Source: Streptosporangium sp. NBC_01756 (GTDB lineage Bacteria > Actinomycetota > Actinomycetes > Streptosporangiales > Streptosporangiaceae). Taken from it: 64,000 nucleotides of DNA. Under the pieces are notes generated by a model. That model ran no database searches and was not told where the DNA came from. It worked only from the letters and a program-made list of their open reading frames with translations. The DNA lies in assembly GCF_035917975.1 (NCBI RefSeq), contig NZ_CP109130.1, positions 6,014,001 through 6,078,000 of the forward strand, in the 5' to 3' direction. The translations under genes and the position numbers were made by a program. This document shows positions 17,060-26,630 of the stretch, one piece after another. Every line of letters begins with the position of its first letter. The first letter of the stretch is position 1.

Positions 17060-18703
17060 ATGAAGAGCAACAGGCGCGCGCCCCGGTGGGCGGCGACGCT
17101 GATCGGCCTGGTGTCCGGTGCGGTGGCGGTCGGGGTGTCCCTGCTGGTCGCGGGGCTGGTGAAGGCCTCGGCCTTCCCGGTCGTCGCGGTCGGCAACGCC
17201 GCCGTCGACCTCACCCCGGCCGCGCTGAAGGATTTCGCGATCCGCACCTTCGGCGAGAACGACAAGACCGTCCTGCTGACGGGCATCGTCCTGGTGCTCG
17301 CCGCGACAGCCGCGGCCATCGGCCCGCCGGCCGTCCGCGACCTCCGGTACGGCCTGGCGGTCCTGGCCGTTTTCGGTGTCGTCGGCATCGCGGCCGTGCT
17401 GACCCGGCCCGGCGCGGAGGCCGTGGACGTCGTGCCCACGGTGGCCGGCGTCGCCGCCGCCATGTTCGCCCTGCGCCACCTCATCAGGCGCGCCCTCGTT
17501 CCGGTGAGCGGTCCCCCCGAGCCCGAGACGGCGGCCGAGCCGCCCGGCGAGATTTCGGCCGCCGGGGCCAGGGAGCGGGGGCCGTACGAGAGGCCGGTCC
17601 CGCCGGTCATGCGGGCGGGCGGCGACCGCTACGCGCTCGACCGGCGTGGCCTGCTGGTCGGAACGGCCGGCGGCATCGTCCTGGCGGGAGTGGCCGGGGT
17701 GATCGGACGGACACTGTCAGGGCGGGCACAGGTGTCCGCGGCCCGGGTCGACCTGCGGCTGCCCCGCCCCGCCACCCCGGCCGCGCCGCTCCCCGCCGGC
17801 GTCGACCTGAGGATCAGGGGGTTGTCGCCGTTCGTCACCCCCAACAGCGACTTCTACCGGGTGGACACCGCCCTGGTGGTGCCGCAGGTCGATCCGCGGA
17901 GCTGGACCCTGAAGATCCACGGCATGGTGGACAGACCCGTCGAGCTGACCTTCGCCGACCTGATGAAACGTCCCCTGCAGGAGGCCGACATCACCCTGTG
18001 CTGCGTCTCCAACGAGGTCGGCGGCCCCTACATCGGCAACGCCCGATGGCTGGGCACCAGTCTGGCCGCGGTCCTGCGTGACGCGGGTGTGCAGAAGGGG
18101 GCCGACATGCTGCTCAGCACCTCCGCCGACGGCTGGACCGCCGGCACCCCGGTCGACGTCGTCCTCGACGGGCGCGACGCGCTGCTGGCCTTCGGAATGA
18201 ACGGCGAGGCGCTCCCCGTCGACCACGGCTTCCCGGCCCGCCAGGTCGTCCCCGGTCTCTACGGATACGTCTCGGCCACCAAGTGGGTGACGGAGATCAA
18301 GGTCACCCGGTTCGACGAGGACGAGGCCTACTGGACGCCCAGGGGATGGTCGCCCAGGGGACCGATCAAGACGGAGTCGCGCATCGACCTGCCGAGGGAC
18401 GGTGCCCGCCTGTCGCCGGGCCGTACCGTGATCGCGGGTGTCGCCTGGGCGCAGCACAAGGGAGTGGACGCCGTCGAGGTACGGATCGACCGGGGGCAGT
18501 GGCGTCAGGCGCGCCTGGCCGAGGCGCCGACCGCCGACACCTGGCGCCAGTGGGTGATCGACGACTGGGACGCCACCCCGGGCGGCCACACCATCGAGGT
18601 GCGGGCCACCGACGCCACCGGCTACACCCAGACCGCCGACCGTGCCGGGGTGGTCCCCGACGGGGCCACCGGCTGGCACAGCGTCGGCGTCCAGGTCGGC
18701 TGA
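17060..18703 (+). CDS. membrane-anchored molybdopterin oxidoreductase (sulfite-oxidase-like)
   Basis: 547 residues. Four membrane segments (about 12-34, 70-90, 98-115, 122-140), a cytoplasmic linker, then a fifth segment (about 198-216) that exports the catalytic part. The extracytoplasmic region contains the oxidoreductase molybdopterin-binding domain (WTLKIHGMV...LCCVSNEVGG, with Cys314/315 as Mo ligand candidates, and YIGNARWLGTSLAAVL) and a C-terminal Mo-co dimerisation-type domain (VAWAQHKGVDAVEVRIDRGQW). Membrane-embedded sulfite-oxidase homologues of this build are common in actinobacteria; electron acceptor and substrate are unknown. Single gene unit. Confidence 0.88.
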   Translation: MKSNRRAPRWAATLIGLVSGAVAVGVSLLVAGLVKASAFPVVAVGNAAVDLTPAALKDFAIRTFGENDKTVLLTGIVLVLAATAAAIGPPAVRDLRYGLAVLAVFGVVGIAAVLTRPGAEAVDVVPTVAGVAAAMFALRHLIRRALVPVSGPPEPETAAEPPGEISAAGARERGPYERPVPPVMRAGGDRYALDRRGLLVGTAGGIVLAGVAGVIGRTLSGRAQVSAARVDLRLPRPATPAAPLPAGVDLRIRGLSPFVTPNSDFYRVDTALVVPQVDPRSWTLKIHGMVDRPVELTFADLMKRPLQEADITLCCVSNEVGGPYIGNARWLGTSLAAVLRDAGVQKGADMLLSTSADGWTAGTPVDVVLDGRDALLAFGMNGEALPVDHGFPARQVVPGLYGYVSATKWVTEIKVTRFDEDEAYWTPRGWSPRGPIKTESRIDLPRDGARLSPGRTVIAGVAWAQHKGVDAVEVRIDRGQWRQARLAEAPTADTWRQWVIDDWDATPGGHTIEVRATDATGYTQTADRAGVVPDGATGWHSVGVQVG

Positions 18704-18762
18704 GCCCTCCCGGCCGGCTCGGACGGCACCGGGCGCCAACGTCGCGGCCGGGTGACGGGTCG

Positions 18763-19329
18763 CTAGCTCGCGCTCCGCATCGCGGACATCGCCGCGGTGA
18801 GCTGCCCGAGCTCGTCCAGCATCCCGGTCGCCGACGCGGACAGACCCTCGTCGACGGTGAGCCGGCCGTCCGCGTCGAGTTGCCTGCGGGTGAAGACGGT
18901 CACCGCCTCACCTGCGGGGACCATGCGCAGGGTGGTCACCACCTGCTTCATCATCTGGACGGCGCGCAGGCCGCCGGACATCCCGCCGTAGCTGACGAAG
19001 CCGACCGGCTTGTAGCGCCACTCGTAGTACAGGAAGTCGATGGCGTTCTTCAGCGGCGCGCTGAAGGCGTAGTTGTACTCCGGCATGACGAAGACGAACG
19101 CGTCCGCCTCGCCGATCGTGGCGCTCCACTCCTTGGAGTGCTGATGGACGTAGTTCCCGGTGGACGCGTGCTCGGGCTCGTCCAGAAAGGGCAGGCCGAC
19201 CTCGGCCAGATCGATGATCTCCACGTCGAACCCGCCGTGTTCCGCGGCGTGTCCGGCGAACCAGTCCCCGATGCCGCGGCCGATCCGGCCCGGACGGGTG
19301 CTGGCGACGATGACTTTCAACAACGGCAT
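18763..19329 (-). CDS. NADPH-dependent FMN reductase family protein
   Basis: A 188-residue flavodoxin-fold protein. FMN-phosphate loop is ASTRPGRIGRGIGDWF (residues 9-24). FVMPEYNYAFSAPLKNAIDFLY is the family signature, followed by FVSYGGMSGGLRA. Such enzymes reduce quinones, azo compounds or nitro-aromatics with NAD(P)H. Divergent from a MarR regulator with two palindromic operators in the 84-bp gap, so expression is probably de-repressed by a ligand of that regulator. Confidence 0.9.
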   Translation of the reverse strand: MPLLKVIVASTRPGRIGRGIGDWFAGHAAEHGGFDVEIIDLAEVGLPFLDEPEHASTGNYVHQHSKEWSATIGEADAFVFVMPEYNYAFSAPLKNAIDFLYYEWRYKPVGFVSYGGMSGGLRAVQMMKQVVTTLRMVPAGEAVTVFTRRQLDADGRLTVDEGLSASATGMLDELGQLTAAMSAMRSAS

Positions 19330-19348
19330 GGTGGGCTCCCCGCAAATG

Positions 19349-19394
19349 GTTTACGTGTAAACACAGCGTGCCCAGATTTTGGTTACATGTCAAC
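19349..19394. promoter_or_regulatory. paired MarR-type operators in a divergent promoter
   Basis: Operator 1 is GTTTAC-GT-GTAAAC (19349-19362). Operator 2 is GGTTAC-AT-GTCAAC (19381-19394). Centres are 32 bp apart, about three helical turns, placing both on one face of the DNA between the FMN reductase and marR start codons. Confidence 0.7.
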
Positions 19395-19413
19395 TAAAGG
19401 CTAGAGTGCTCCC

Positions 19414-19890
19414 ATGACCGACCCGCGATGGCTCGACGAGCGTGAGTTCCGGGCGTGGCTCGGCTACCGCCGGATGCGCCTGCTGCTCGACGCCCAGATC
19501 ACCCGTGACCTGGGACATGATTCGGGCCTGTCCGACCCCGACTACGACGTCCTGTCCGCGCTGTCGGACGCCTTGGACCGCCGCTGGCGGCTGAACGAGC
19601 TCGCCGCGCGCATGCTGTGGTCGAAGAGCCGTCTGTCCCGGCACATCAGCCGGATGGAGGAACGCGGCCTGGTCACCCGCGAGGAGTGCGCCACCGACGC
19701 CCGCGGTGCGGACATCGTGCTCACCGACGGAGGGCTGCGTGCCATCGAGGCCGCCGCCCCCCGGCATGTCGAGTCTGTCCGGCGCCACCTGATCGATCTG
19801 CTCACCGAAGAGCAGATCGCCACCCTCGGTGACATCGCGGACACCGTCCTCGCGCATCTCGCCGAAACCCGGGGCGACACCGGCCCCTGA
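19414..19890 (+). CDS. MarR-family transcriptional regulator
   Basis: 158 residues with a winged helix: WRLNELAARMLWSKSRLSRHISRMEERGLVTREECATDARGADIVLTDGG (about 53-103) contains the recognition helix and the Asp-Arg-type wing. Helical dimerisation arms flank it. Divergent from the FMN reductase, with palindromes between. The expected role is autorepression and repression of the reductase, released by a small phenolic or quinone-like ligand (family knowledge; ligand unknown). Confidence 0.88.
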   Translation: MTDPRWLDEREFRAWLGYRRMRLLLDAQITRDLGHDSGLSDPDYDVLSALSDALDRRWRLNELAARMLWSKSRLSRHISRMEERGLVTREECATDARGADIVLTDGGLRAIEAAAPRHVESVRRHLIDLLTEEQIATLGDIADTVLAHLAETRGDTGP

Positions 19891-19969
19891 TTTGGTCAAC
19901 TCGGCAGTACGGCACGCAGCGCCGCCCTAACCTCGGGCGGGTGCGGGGCGGATGGGCGAGGGGGACCGG

Positions 19970-20716
19970 ATGACTCAGGTGTTTCTGCCCGCGGGGGGCT
20001 ACAACCCGGTCGTGACCGCGGACGGGCAGCGGTGGCGCGACTTCGAACTGGAGTTTCTGGAGCCCGTCGTGCCGGTGCCACGGGAGGTCGACCGGGGGCA
20101 GTGGAGACCGCCCTGGCTGGAGCAGTGCAGGCCGTACGGCGTGGCCGGTGGTCTGGCCAGGCCCGATCCGCAGACCCAGGACGACATCCTGCGCGCCGTA
20201 CCGGTGACGGAGCAGGGGACGCCGCGGCGGTTCCCCGACCCGCGGGGCATGTGGATCAGGCTGATCAACGGGGCCGGTGCCGCGGAGGACCCGTTCCGTG
20301 CGACCAACGCGGTGGACTGCGCGCTGGCGGTGCTCTCCACCTGGTACGGCGCGCCGATGGTGGCCGCGCCCCGGCGTCCGGAGTACGACCGGGTCGGCAA
20401 GCCGCTGCTCACCGGTGAGGCCGGAGGGGTGATCAGGGCCGAGCGGTGGCTGAACCAGCGCTTCCAGTATGTGGGGCAGGGACGTCACGCCTACGTCCCG
20501 ATCGGCCATGCGCTCCTGGCCGGGGGGCACGGTGCCGCCTCGATCATCGTCAACCGCTGGCCGGGCGGGGGCAGTCACGCCTGGAACGCGGTCAACTCCG
20601 GCGGCGAGGTGATCTGGATCGACGCGCAGCGGGGACACATGGCCGTCGGCCCGCCGTACGAATCGGTGACCGGCGTCTTCTGCGTGGTGATCGACGGGGA
20701 GGGGCGGCGGCTGTGA
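19970..20716 (+). CDS. papain-fold glutamine-deamidase-type toxin domain protein
   Basis: 248 residues (254 if ATG 19952). The C-terminal 150 residues match the Tox-PL / papain-fold deamidase pattern: Cys117 in TNAVDCALAVLSTWYG, His203 in GGGSHAWNAVNSGG and Asp218 in VIWIDAQRG make a Cys-His-Asp triad. Such domains deamidate glutamine in target proteins and usually form the C-terminus of polymorphic toxins. Here there is no signal peptide, LXG, WXG or repeat delivery region, so export is unexplained. ATG 19970 is preferred because GAGGGGGA lies 5-6 nt upstream. The stop overlaps the next gene's GTG, a toxin-immunity arrangement. Confidence 0.7.
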   Translation: MTQVFLPAGGYNPVVTADGQRWRDFELEFLEPVVPVPREVDRGQWRPPWLEQCRPYGVAGGLARPDPQTQDDILRAVPVTEQGTPRRFPDPRGMWIRLINGAGAAEDPFRATNAVDCALAVLSTWYGAPMVAAPRRPEYDRVGKPLLTGEAGGVIRAERWLNQRFQYVGQGRHAYVPIGHALLAGGHGAASIIVNRWPGGGSHAWNAVNSGGEVIWIDAQRGHMAVGPPYESVTGVFCVVIDGEGRRL

Positions 20717-20982
20717 ATCCCGACCAGGCCAGGGCGGTCGCCGAGGAGTATTTCAACGGCGCCCGGAACCCCGACTCCGCAACCGAGATCAGGATATATG
20801 CCTTCAAAGAGGGCTATGTGGCCTGGTCGAAGGAGTCCGAACCCGACGACCCCGGCATGCTGCCCGACACCGTCGGCGGCGGCTGCGTGGTGATCGACGC
20901 GACCACCGGCGAGGTCGTCATCCGCCCCCTGCTCAACCCCGAGACCGTGGCCGAACAGTGGCCGGGGCACCGTCCCCGATAG
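20713..20982 (+). CDS. putative immunity protein (Imm35/YrhB-like)
   Basis: 89 residues, GTG start overlapping the toxin-domain stop by four bases. The pattern A-x-x-x-AEEYF at the N-terminus, a central GYVAW strand and GGGCVVIDATTGEVVIRPLLNPETVAEQW at the C-terminus resembles YrhB/Imm35 proteins, which are frequent partners of papain-fold toxins. Neutralisation of the upstream protein by binding its active site is inferred from this pairing. A convergent ABC permease gene follows after a 256-bp repeat-bearing gap. Confidence 0.55.
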   Translation: MNPDQARAVAEEYFNGARNPDSATEIRIYAFKEGYVAWSKESEPDDPGMLPDTVGGGCVVIDATTGEVVIRPLLNPETVAEQWPGHRPR

Positions 20983-21092
20983 CCCCGCCCTTCCCGGAAG
21001 CGGAACCGTCGGGGACGGCGGACTCGCCCGTGCGGTTGGTACCGCGTGCACCAGATGATCTTACCCGCAGGCGCGCGGGGACATGACCGGCT

Positions 21093-21215
21093 GCGGTCTG
21101 CGTGCTCCCGGCCACGGGGAAGGAGAGCGGGCCGCGGTCCGCGTGCTCCCGGCCATCGGGAAGGAGGGCGGGCTGACGGTCTGCGTGCTCCCGGTGCCGG
21201 ACCGGAGGGCGGGCT
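21093..21215. repeat. 41-bp tandem repeat, three imperfect copies
   Basis: Units at 21093, 21134 and 21175 share the core TGCGTGCTCCCGG followed by a GGAGGGCGGGC-like end, and a partial fourth unit follows. The period is not a multiple of three, and the block lies between convergent genes, so it is non-coding. Confidence 0.85.
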
Positions 21216-21238
21216 GACGGCCACCGGGAAGGCCCCGG

Positions 21239-23752
21239 TCAGCCGGCGGCGAGAGCCCCCACGATGGAGGCCCGTGCCGCCCCGCGGGCCGGCAGCACGG
21301 CGGCCAGCACTCCCGCCAGGCCCGACAGCGCCACGAACGCCAGGATCTGCAGGACCGGAAGCTGGAACACGACATCCCCCGTCATCGTCCGCGCCGCGGC
21401 CCAGCCGAACGCGACCCCGAGCACCACGCCGACCAGCGCCCCGACGAGCCCCAGGATCAGTGCCTCCACCGAGAGCATCCGCCGCAGCTGAGGCCGGGTC
21501 AGGCCGAGTGCCCGCAGCAGCGCCGACTCCCGGGTCCGTTCGTGGACCGACAGCGACAGCGTGTTGGCGATGCCCAGCAACGAGATGAGCACCGCCAGGC
21601 CCAGCAGGCCAGTGATGATCATCAGCATCATGTCGAGCGCTTCGTCGAACTCGCCCCGGACCTCCGTCGAACTGGCCACCTTCGCCGTCGGGTACGGCTG
21701 CGCCGCCGCCTCGACCACCGTGCGCGCCTGCCCGGGGTCGACACCGTCCCTGGCGTTGATCATCACGAGGCTGTCGTCGACCGTGCCGAAGTACCGCCTG
21801 AAGTCCTGCTCCGGCACGGTCACCCCGGGCAGGCTCGTGTTCTGCGAGTCGAAGGTGGACACCACCGTGAGATCCACCGTGCCGGCCCTGGTCGTCCGTA
21901 TCGGCAGCCGGTCCCCGACCTTGATCCCCAATTGCTTGACGACATGGTCGGCGACGACGGCCGTCCCGGGCCGCAGGAGATCGATCGAGCCGGTGTGAAG
22001 CTCCGGCCTGAAGTCCGGAGCCGCGGTGAACGTCCCGACCTCGTACTTCCCGTCCTCGCCACCCTCGACGGCGGTCTCGCGGAACGCGACGACCGAGGTC
22101 AGCTCCGGCCGGGTCCGCAGGTCTTCGGCCAGCGCCCGGGGCAGACCGGAGGTACGGTCCTGGGCCTGCACCATGTAGTCGACGGGGAACTGCTCGTCGA
22201 GCTTCTGGGTGTAGGTCGCCCGGATGGTGCCGGTGAGGACGGCGAGCATCGTCATCAACGTGACGCCCACGGTCAGGGCCACGGTGGTCGTGGCCGACCG
22301 CTTCGGATTGCGCCCCGAGTTGTCCACGGCGAGCCTGCCGGGCACGCCGAAGACCCTGGCGGGCAGCCAGCCCGCGAAGGCGCCGAGCGGCTTGACGATC
22401 ACCGGGCCGAGAGCCAGCACCGCGAGGAAGACGAGAGATCCGCCGGCCACGACCATCATGAGCGCCGGCTGGCCGCTCTCCATGCGCAGCGCGGCCACTG
22501 TGGCACCCACCCCCGCCACCAGGAACAGCACCGCGAAGACCACCCGGACCAGGCCCGCCCTGAACGTGCGCTCCTCCACCTGGGTGCGCAGCGCCGCGAT
22601 CGGCGCCACCCGCGTCGCCGACCTGGCCGGCAGCAGCGCCGCTCCCACCGTGACGACGAGACCGACGAGCAGGCCGAGAACCACCGTACGCGGCTCCAGC
22701 GCGGCCGTCGCGGAGGGCAGCGGCGCCCCGGTCGCTCTCAGTACGGCCAGCGCCCCCGCGCCCAGGCCGTAGCCCAGCAGCAGGCCCAGCACCGACGAGA
22801 CCAGACCGACCACGGCGGACTCCAGCACGATGGAGCCGAACACCTGCCCCCGCGTCGCGCCGATGCAGCGCAGCAGCGCCATCTCCCGGGTCCGCTGGGC
22901 GATGAGGATGTTGAAGGTGTTGTAGATGACCAGCGCGGCCACGAACATCGCCACCAGGCCGAACAACAGCAGACCGATCTTGATCATCTCGGTGTCGGCG
23001 CCGTTCCGCTCGGCCATGTCCTCGGCGAACCGCTCACCGGTCATGACCTGATAATCCGGTCCCACCGCGGCGGCGACCGCACCGCGCACCCTCTCCTGCG
23101 CCACGCCTTCGGCCGCCGCGACGTCGACCTCCCGGAAGCCCTTCTCCCCGGTCATCGCCTGAGCCGTGCCGGTGGTGTAACCCACCGCTCCGAAGAAGCC
23201 GAGCTCCTGGTCCAGACCCACGTCGAACAGGCCCACCAGGGTGAACTCGTGCCTGGTGTTCTCAGAGTCCAGCACCATGATGGTGTCACCCACCGCGAAA
23301 CCGCGCGTCTTCGCGGTGTTCTCGTCGAGCACCGCCTGTGTCGCCGACCGGGGAGCCGCGCCACTGGTGATCGTCGTGCGGTTCAGCGGCCCCTCGGCGA
23401 CGGAGACTCCGGCCGTGGGACGGTCACCGGCGGCCTTGCCGTCCTTACCGATCAGGGCGGACGTGCCCCGCACGAGCCCCTGCGCGTCGGCGACGCCGTC
23501 GGCGTCGCGGATCCGCTCCAGCACCGCACCGGAGATGCGCGGCACCGTGGCCGCCGCGCCGCCCGATCCCGGCGTCACGGCGGCGTCGATGCGGTCGGCC
23601 GCCGCAGTGAATTTCTGGGTGAAACCGGCGTCGATGGTGTCGGTGAGCACGAACGTGCCCGCGATGAACCCCACCCCCAGCGCGATCGCCAGCGAGGTGA
23701 GCAGCAGACGCAACCTGTGTGCCCGCAGCCCGGCCAGGGTCGCCCTCAGCAC
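21239..23752 (-). CDS. MacB/FtsX-type ABC transporter permease, duplicated FtsX domains
   Basis: 837 residues. An N-terminal membrane anchor (about 15-38) is followed by a large extracytoplasmic MacB core, three membrane segments with the first FtsX domain (about 255-400, containing [29 protein letters not shown]), a second anchor and core, and a C-terminal FtsX domain ([24 protein letters not shown]). Length and the double-FtsX plan match actinobacterial lipoprotein or peptide exporters. It follows the ATPase gene by one base. Two-component genes lie upstream in the same direction. Confidence 0.92.
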   Translation of the reverse strand: MLRATLAGLRAHRLRLLLTSLAIALGVGFIAGTFVLTDTIDAGFTQKFTAAADRIDAAVTPGSGGAAATVPRISGAVLERIRDADGVADAQGLVRGTSALIGKDGKAAGDRPTAGVSVAEGPLNRTTITSGAAPRSATQAVLDENTAKTRGFAVGDTIMVLDSENTRHEFTLVGLFDVGLDQELGFFGAVGYTTGTAQAMTGEKGFREVDVAAAEGVAQERVRGAVAAAVGPDYQVMTGERFAEDMAERNGADTEMIKIGLLLFGLVAMFVAALVIYNTFNILIAQRTREMALLRCIGATRGQVFGSIVLESAVVGLVSSVLGLLLGYGLGAGALAVLRATGAPLPSATAALEPRTVVLGLLVGLVVTVGAALLPARSATRVAPIAALRTQVEERTFRAGLVRVVFAVLFLVAGVGATVAALRMESGQPALMMVVAGGSLVFLAVLALGPVIVKPLGAFAGWLPARVFGVPGRLAVDNSGRNPKRSATTTVALTVGVTLMTMLAVLTGTIRATYTQKLDEQFPVDYMVQAQDRTSGLPRALAEDLRTRPELTSVVAFRETAVEGGEDGKYEVGTFTAAPDFRPELHTGSIDLLRPGTAVVADHVVKQLGIKVGDRLPIRTTRAGTVDLTVVSTFDSQNTSLPGVTVPEQDFRRYFGTVDDSLVMINARDGVDPGQARTVVEAAAQPYPTAKVASSTEVRGEFDEALDMMLMIITGLLGLAVLISLLGIANTLSLSVHERTRESALLRALGLTRPQLRRMLSVEALILGLVGALVGVVLGVAFGWAAARTMTGDVVFQLPVLQILAFVALSGLAGVLAAVLPARGAARASIVGALAAG

Positions 23753-23753
23753 C

Positions 23754-24524
23754 TCAGGCCTCCAGCTTCATCAGCGTGTCCAGCACGTTCTGCGGCGTCG
23801 GCCCGGCCAGTTCGCTGACCAGTGACCCGTCACGCAGGAAGACCACCCGGTCGGCGTAGGAGGCCGCCACCGGGTCGTGGGTGACCATCACGATCGTCTG
23901 ACCGAGATCGTGCACCGACGTCCGGAGGAACGACAGCACCTCGGCCCCGCTCCGCGAGTCCAGGTTTCCGGTCGGCTCGTCGGCGAAGATGACCTGCGGC
24001 TTGCTGATCAGAGCACGTGCCACCGCGACCCGCTGCTGCTGGCCGCCCGACAGCTCGGTCGGCCGGTGGCCGAGCCGGTCGCGCAGACCCACGGTCTCCA
24101 CCACGCGGTCGAACAGATCGGTGTCCGCCTGCCGTCCGGCGATCTCCAGCGGCAGCCGGATGTTCTGCTCGGCGGTCAACGTCGGCAACAGGTTGAACGC
24201 CTGGAAGATGAATCCGATCCGCTCCCGGCGCAGCAGAGTGAGCTTCTTGTCGCCCAGCTTGGTCAGCTCCACGTCACCGATGTGCACCTGCCCGCCGCTG
24301 ACCGTGTCCAGCCCGGCCAGGCAGTGCATCAGCGTGGACTTGCCGGACCCCGAGGGCCCCATGATCGCGGTGAAGGCACCCGTCGCGAAGGAGACGTCCA
24401 CCCCCCGGAGAGCGTGGACGGCCGCACCACCCTCGCCGTACACCTTCGACAGGCCCCTGGCCACCACGGCGGCCGTCCCATCGTCCCGCGCGCTCCGCAC
24501 GCCGAACCCTCCGGCAACAGTCAC
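23754..24524 (-). CDS. ABC transporter ATP-binding protein (LolD/MacB type)
   Basis: A 256-residue ATPase partner of the FtsX-type permease. Walker [11 protein letters not shown]-loop in [14 protein letters not shown], signature [15 protein letters not shown], Walker [13 protein letters not shown] and switch VTHD are all present. GTG 24524 is chosen because GAGGAGGG lies 6 nt upstream; the frame is open for 23 more codons. Probable substrates of such MacB-like systems are antimicrobial peptides, antibiotics or lipoproteins. Confidence 0.93.
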   Translation of the reverse strand: MTVAGGFGVRSARDDGTAAVVARGLSKVYGEGGAAVHALRGVDVSFATGAFTAIMGPSGSGKSTLMHCLAGLDTVSGGQVHIGDVELTKLGDKKLTLLRRERIGFIFQAFNLLPTLTAEQNIRLPLEIAGRQADTDLFDRVVETVGLRDRLGHRPTELSGGQQQRVAVARALISKPQVIFADEPTGNLDSRSGAEVLSFLRTSVHDLGQTIVMVTHDPVAASYADRVVFLRDGSLVSELAGPTPQNVLDTLMKLEA

Positions 24525-24669
24525 GTCAACCCTCCTCGGCAAAGTCCACACCATGACGAGGTAAACGCTATTGCCGGAGAATCCGCAGGTCATCGGCCTC
24601 CAGGACGGGCCTCGCCTCAGCCGGAGGGCGTTCCCGCAGCGGACGCCGCCACCTCCGGGGTAGACCCGT

Positions 24670-24687
24670 CTCGGCCATTCGGCCGAG
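24670..24687 (-). terminator. short hairpin after the response regulator gene
   Basis: CTCGGCC (24670-24676) pairs with GGCCGAG (24681-24687) around ATTC, 20 bp beyond the response-regulator stop and before the ABC operon. There is no T-tract. Could be a U-less terminator. Confidence 0.35.
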
Positions 24688-24706
24688 GCGGAGCCACCCG
24701 ACGCGG

Positions 24707-25381
24707 CTAACCCCCCGAATGACCCGAATGCGGAGTCACCAGACCCGACTCATAGGCGTACACCACCACCTGGGCCCGATCACGCAGGCCCAGCTTCGCC
24801 AGCACCCGGCCCAGATGGGTCTTGACCGTCGCCTCCGCCAGGTCCAGCCGACCGGCGATCTCCATGTTCGACAGGCCGCGCGCCACCAGCACCAGAACCT
24901 CCCGCTCCCGCGCCGTCAACCCGCCCGCCGCGGCCGGCTCCACCATCCCGGCGGACGGCAGATGTACGGCGAAACGCTCCAGCAGCCGCCGCGTCGTGCT
25001 CGGCGCCACCACCGCGTCCCCACTGTGCACCGAATGGATCGCACTGACCAGGTCGGACGGCGGCACGTCCTTCAGCAGAAACCCCGAAGCCCCCGCCTTC
25101 AACGCCGCGAACGCGTAGTCGTCCAGATCGAACGTGGTCAGGATCAGCACCCGCGGTCTGTCGTCCGCCGCGCAGATCAGCCGGGTCGCCTCCACCCCGT
25201 CCATCACCGGCATCCGCACATCCATCAACACGACGTCGACCTCGACCGACCGCACCGCCTCGACCGCCGCGGCCCCGTCGCCCGCCTCCGCCACGACCTC
25301 GATATCCGGCTGGGCGCCGAGAACCATGCGGAACCCCGTCCGCAACAACACCTGGTCGTCCACCAGCATGACCCGGATCAC
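24707..25381 (-). CDS. NarL/FixJ-type response regulator
   Basis: A 224-residue regulator. The receiver domain has the acidic pair in VDDQ (8-9), phospho-Asp54 in VLMDVRMP, and a Lys in LLKDVPPSDL. The C-terminal LuxR-type HTH is GLTAREREVLVLVARGLSNMEIAGRLDLAEATVKTHLGRVLAKLGLRDR. GTG 25381 gives the usual VIRVMLVDDQ start; the frame is open further upstream across the kinase 3-prime end. It lies 43 bp after the kinase and 182 bp before the ABC exporter genes, all in one direction, so the exporter is a likely target. Confidence 0.93.
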   Translation of the reverse strand: MIRVMLVDDQVLLRTGFRMVLGAQPDIEVVAEAGDGAAAVEAVRSVEVDVVLMDVRMPVMDGVEATRLICAADDRPRVLILTTFDLDDYAFAALKAGASGFLLKDVPPSDLVSAIHSVHSGDAVVAPSTTRRLLERFAVHLPSAGMVEPAAAGGLTAREREVLVLVARGLSNMEIAGRLDLAEATVKTHLGRVLAKLGLRDRAQVVVYAYESGLVTPHSGHSGG

Positions 25382-25424
25382 CGCCCGTTCACCGGTCCCC
25401 GCCGGCGACCCCGGCCCCGTCCCC

Positions 25425-26630
25425 TCACGCGGCCCGGCTCCGCCCGGACTCGCCCACCGGCAACCGCGCCACCACCCGGAACCCCCCACCCGGCTGCGGC
25501 CCGGCCTCCACACTCCCGCCGAACAGAGCGGTGCGCTCCCGCATCCCCACCAGGCCGTGCCCACCCGGACGCCACGGCGCCGCCGCACCCCGGCCGTCGT
25601 CGGTCACCCGCAGAACCAGCTCACGCCCGCCGTACTCCATCTCCACCACGGCACCGGCGCCCGGACCGCCGTGCTTGAGCGAATTGGTCAACGCCTCCTG
25701 AACGATTCGGTACACCGTCAGCTGCTCGCCCTCCGGAAGCTCCTGCGGAGCCCCCACAACCCGGAGATCGACCGGCAATCCCGACGAGCGCACCTGCGCC
25801 ACCAGCTCGTCCAGCTGCGCCAGACCCGGCTGCGGGGCATACCCGTCCACCGCCACCGCTCCATCGGCCTCCGTCCGCAGCACCCCGACCATCCTGCGCA
25901 TCTCCGCCAGCGCCTGCCGGCCCGTCGCGGAGATCGCCTGCATCGCCCGGCGAGCCTCCTCCGGAGCGCCGTCGATCGCGTAACCCGCCCCATCCGCCTG
26001 AACGATCATCACACTCACGTTGTGCGCCACCACATCATGCAGCTCACGGGCGATCCGGGCCCGTTCCGCCGCCGCAGCCAGCTGCGCCCGCTGGTCCCGA
26101 TCCCGCTCGGCCCGTTCGGCCCGCTCCTCCAGACCCTCCAGGTAACGGCGCCGGGTGTTGGCGTAGATCCCCGTGATCCACACCGCCACGACGAACACCG
26201 AAGCACTCGCGAAACTCGCCGGATCCGGATCCCTGGTGATCTGACCGAAGGAGAGCGCCAGCCCCAGCTCCGTCACCAGACCCGCCGCGATCGCCCAGCG
26301 CATCGAACACAGTGACGCCACCGCGTACATCGCGATGATCACCGCCATGTTGAACGGCGTCGACTCCACACCCGCCGCCCACTGGCAGAAACTCACCGAC
26401 GACACGACCGCGAACACCGTCAACGGCCGGCTGCGCCGCCAGAACAGCGGGACGACCAGCACCGTGCCCAGCGCCAGGTGACCCCAGAGGGTGAGGCCGC
26501 CCTGATAGGCGCCCTGCTGCAGGAGAGGCATGGCCACCGTGCCCAGGCAGGCCAGCACGAACGGCGCCAGCCACAGGGCGTCCACGACGCCGGGATGGCG
26601 CCTGCTCCAGGCGCGCAGACTACCGAACAC
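25425..26630 (-). CDS. sensor histidine kinase (HisKA_3 family)
   Basis: A 401-residue kinase. Five or so membrane segments in residues 15-155, a short coiled linker (LEGLEERAERAERDRDQ), the HisKA_3 dimerisation domain with phospho-His198 in ARELHDVVAHNVSVM, and the ATPase domain with VQEALTNSLKHGG (N box), DDGRG (G1) and GHGLVGMRER (G2). No large external sensor domain, as in intramembrane-sensing kinases that detect envelope stress. Cognate partner is the adjacent NarL-type regulator. Confidence 0.93.
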   Translation of the reverse strand: MFGSLRAWSRRHPGVVDALWLAPFVLACLGTVAMPLLQQGAYQGGLTLWGHLALGTVLVVPLFWRRSRPLTVFAVVSSVSFCQWAAGVESTPFNMAVIIAMYAVASLCSMRWAIAAGLVTELGLALSFGQITRDPDPASFASASVFVVAVWITGIYANTRRRYLEGLEERAERAERDRDQRAQLAAAAERARIARELHDVVAHNVSVMIVQADGAGYAIDGAPEEARRAMQAISATGRQALAEMRRMVGVLRTEADGAVAVDGYAPQPGLAQLDELVAQVRSSGLPVDLRVVGAPQELPEGEQLTVYRIVQEALTNSLKHGGPGAGAVVEMEYGGRELVLRVTDDGRGAAAPWRPGGHGLVGMRERTALFGGSVEAGPQPGGGFRVVARLPVGESGRSRAA

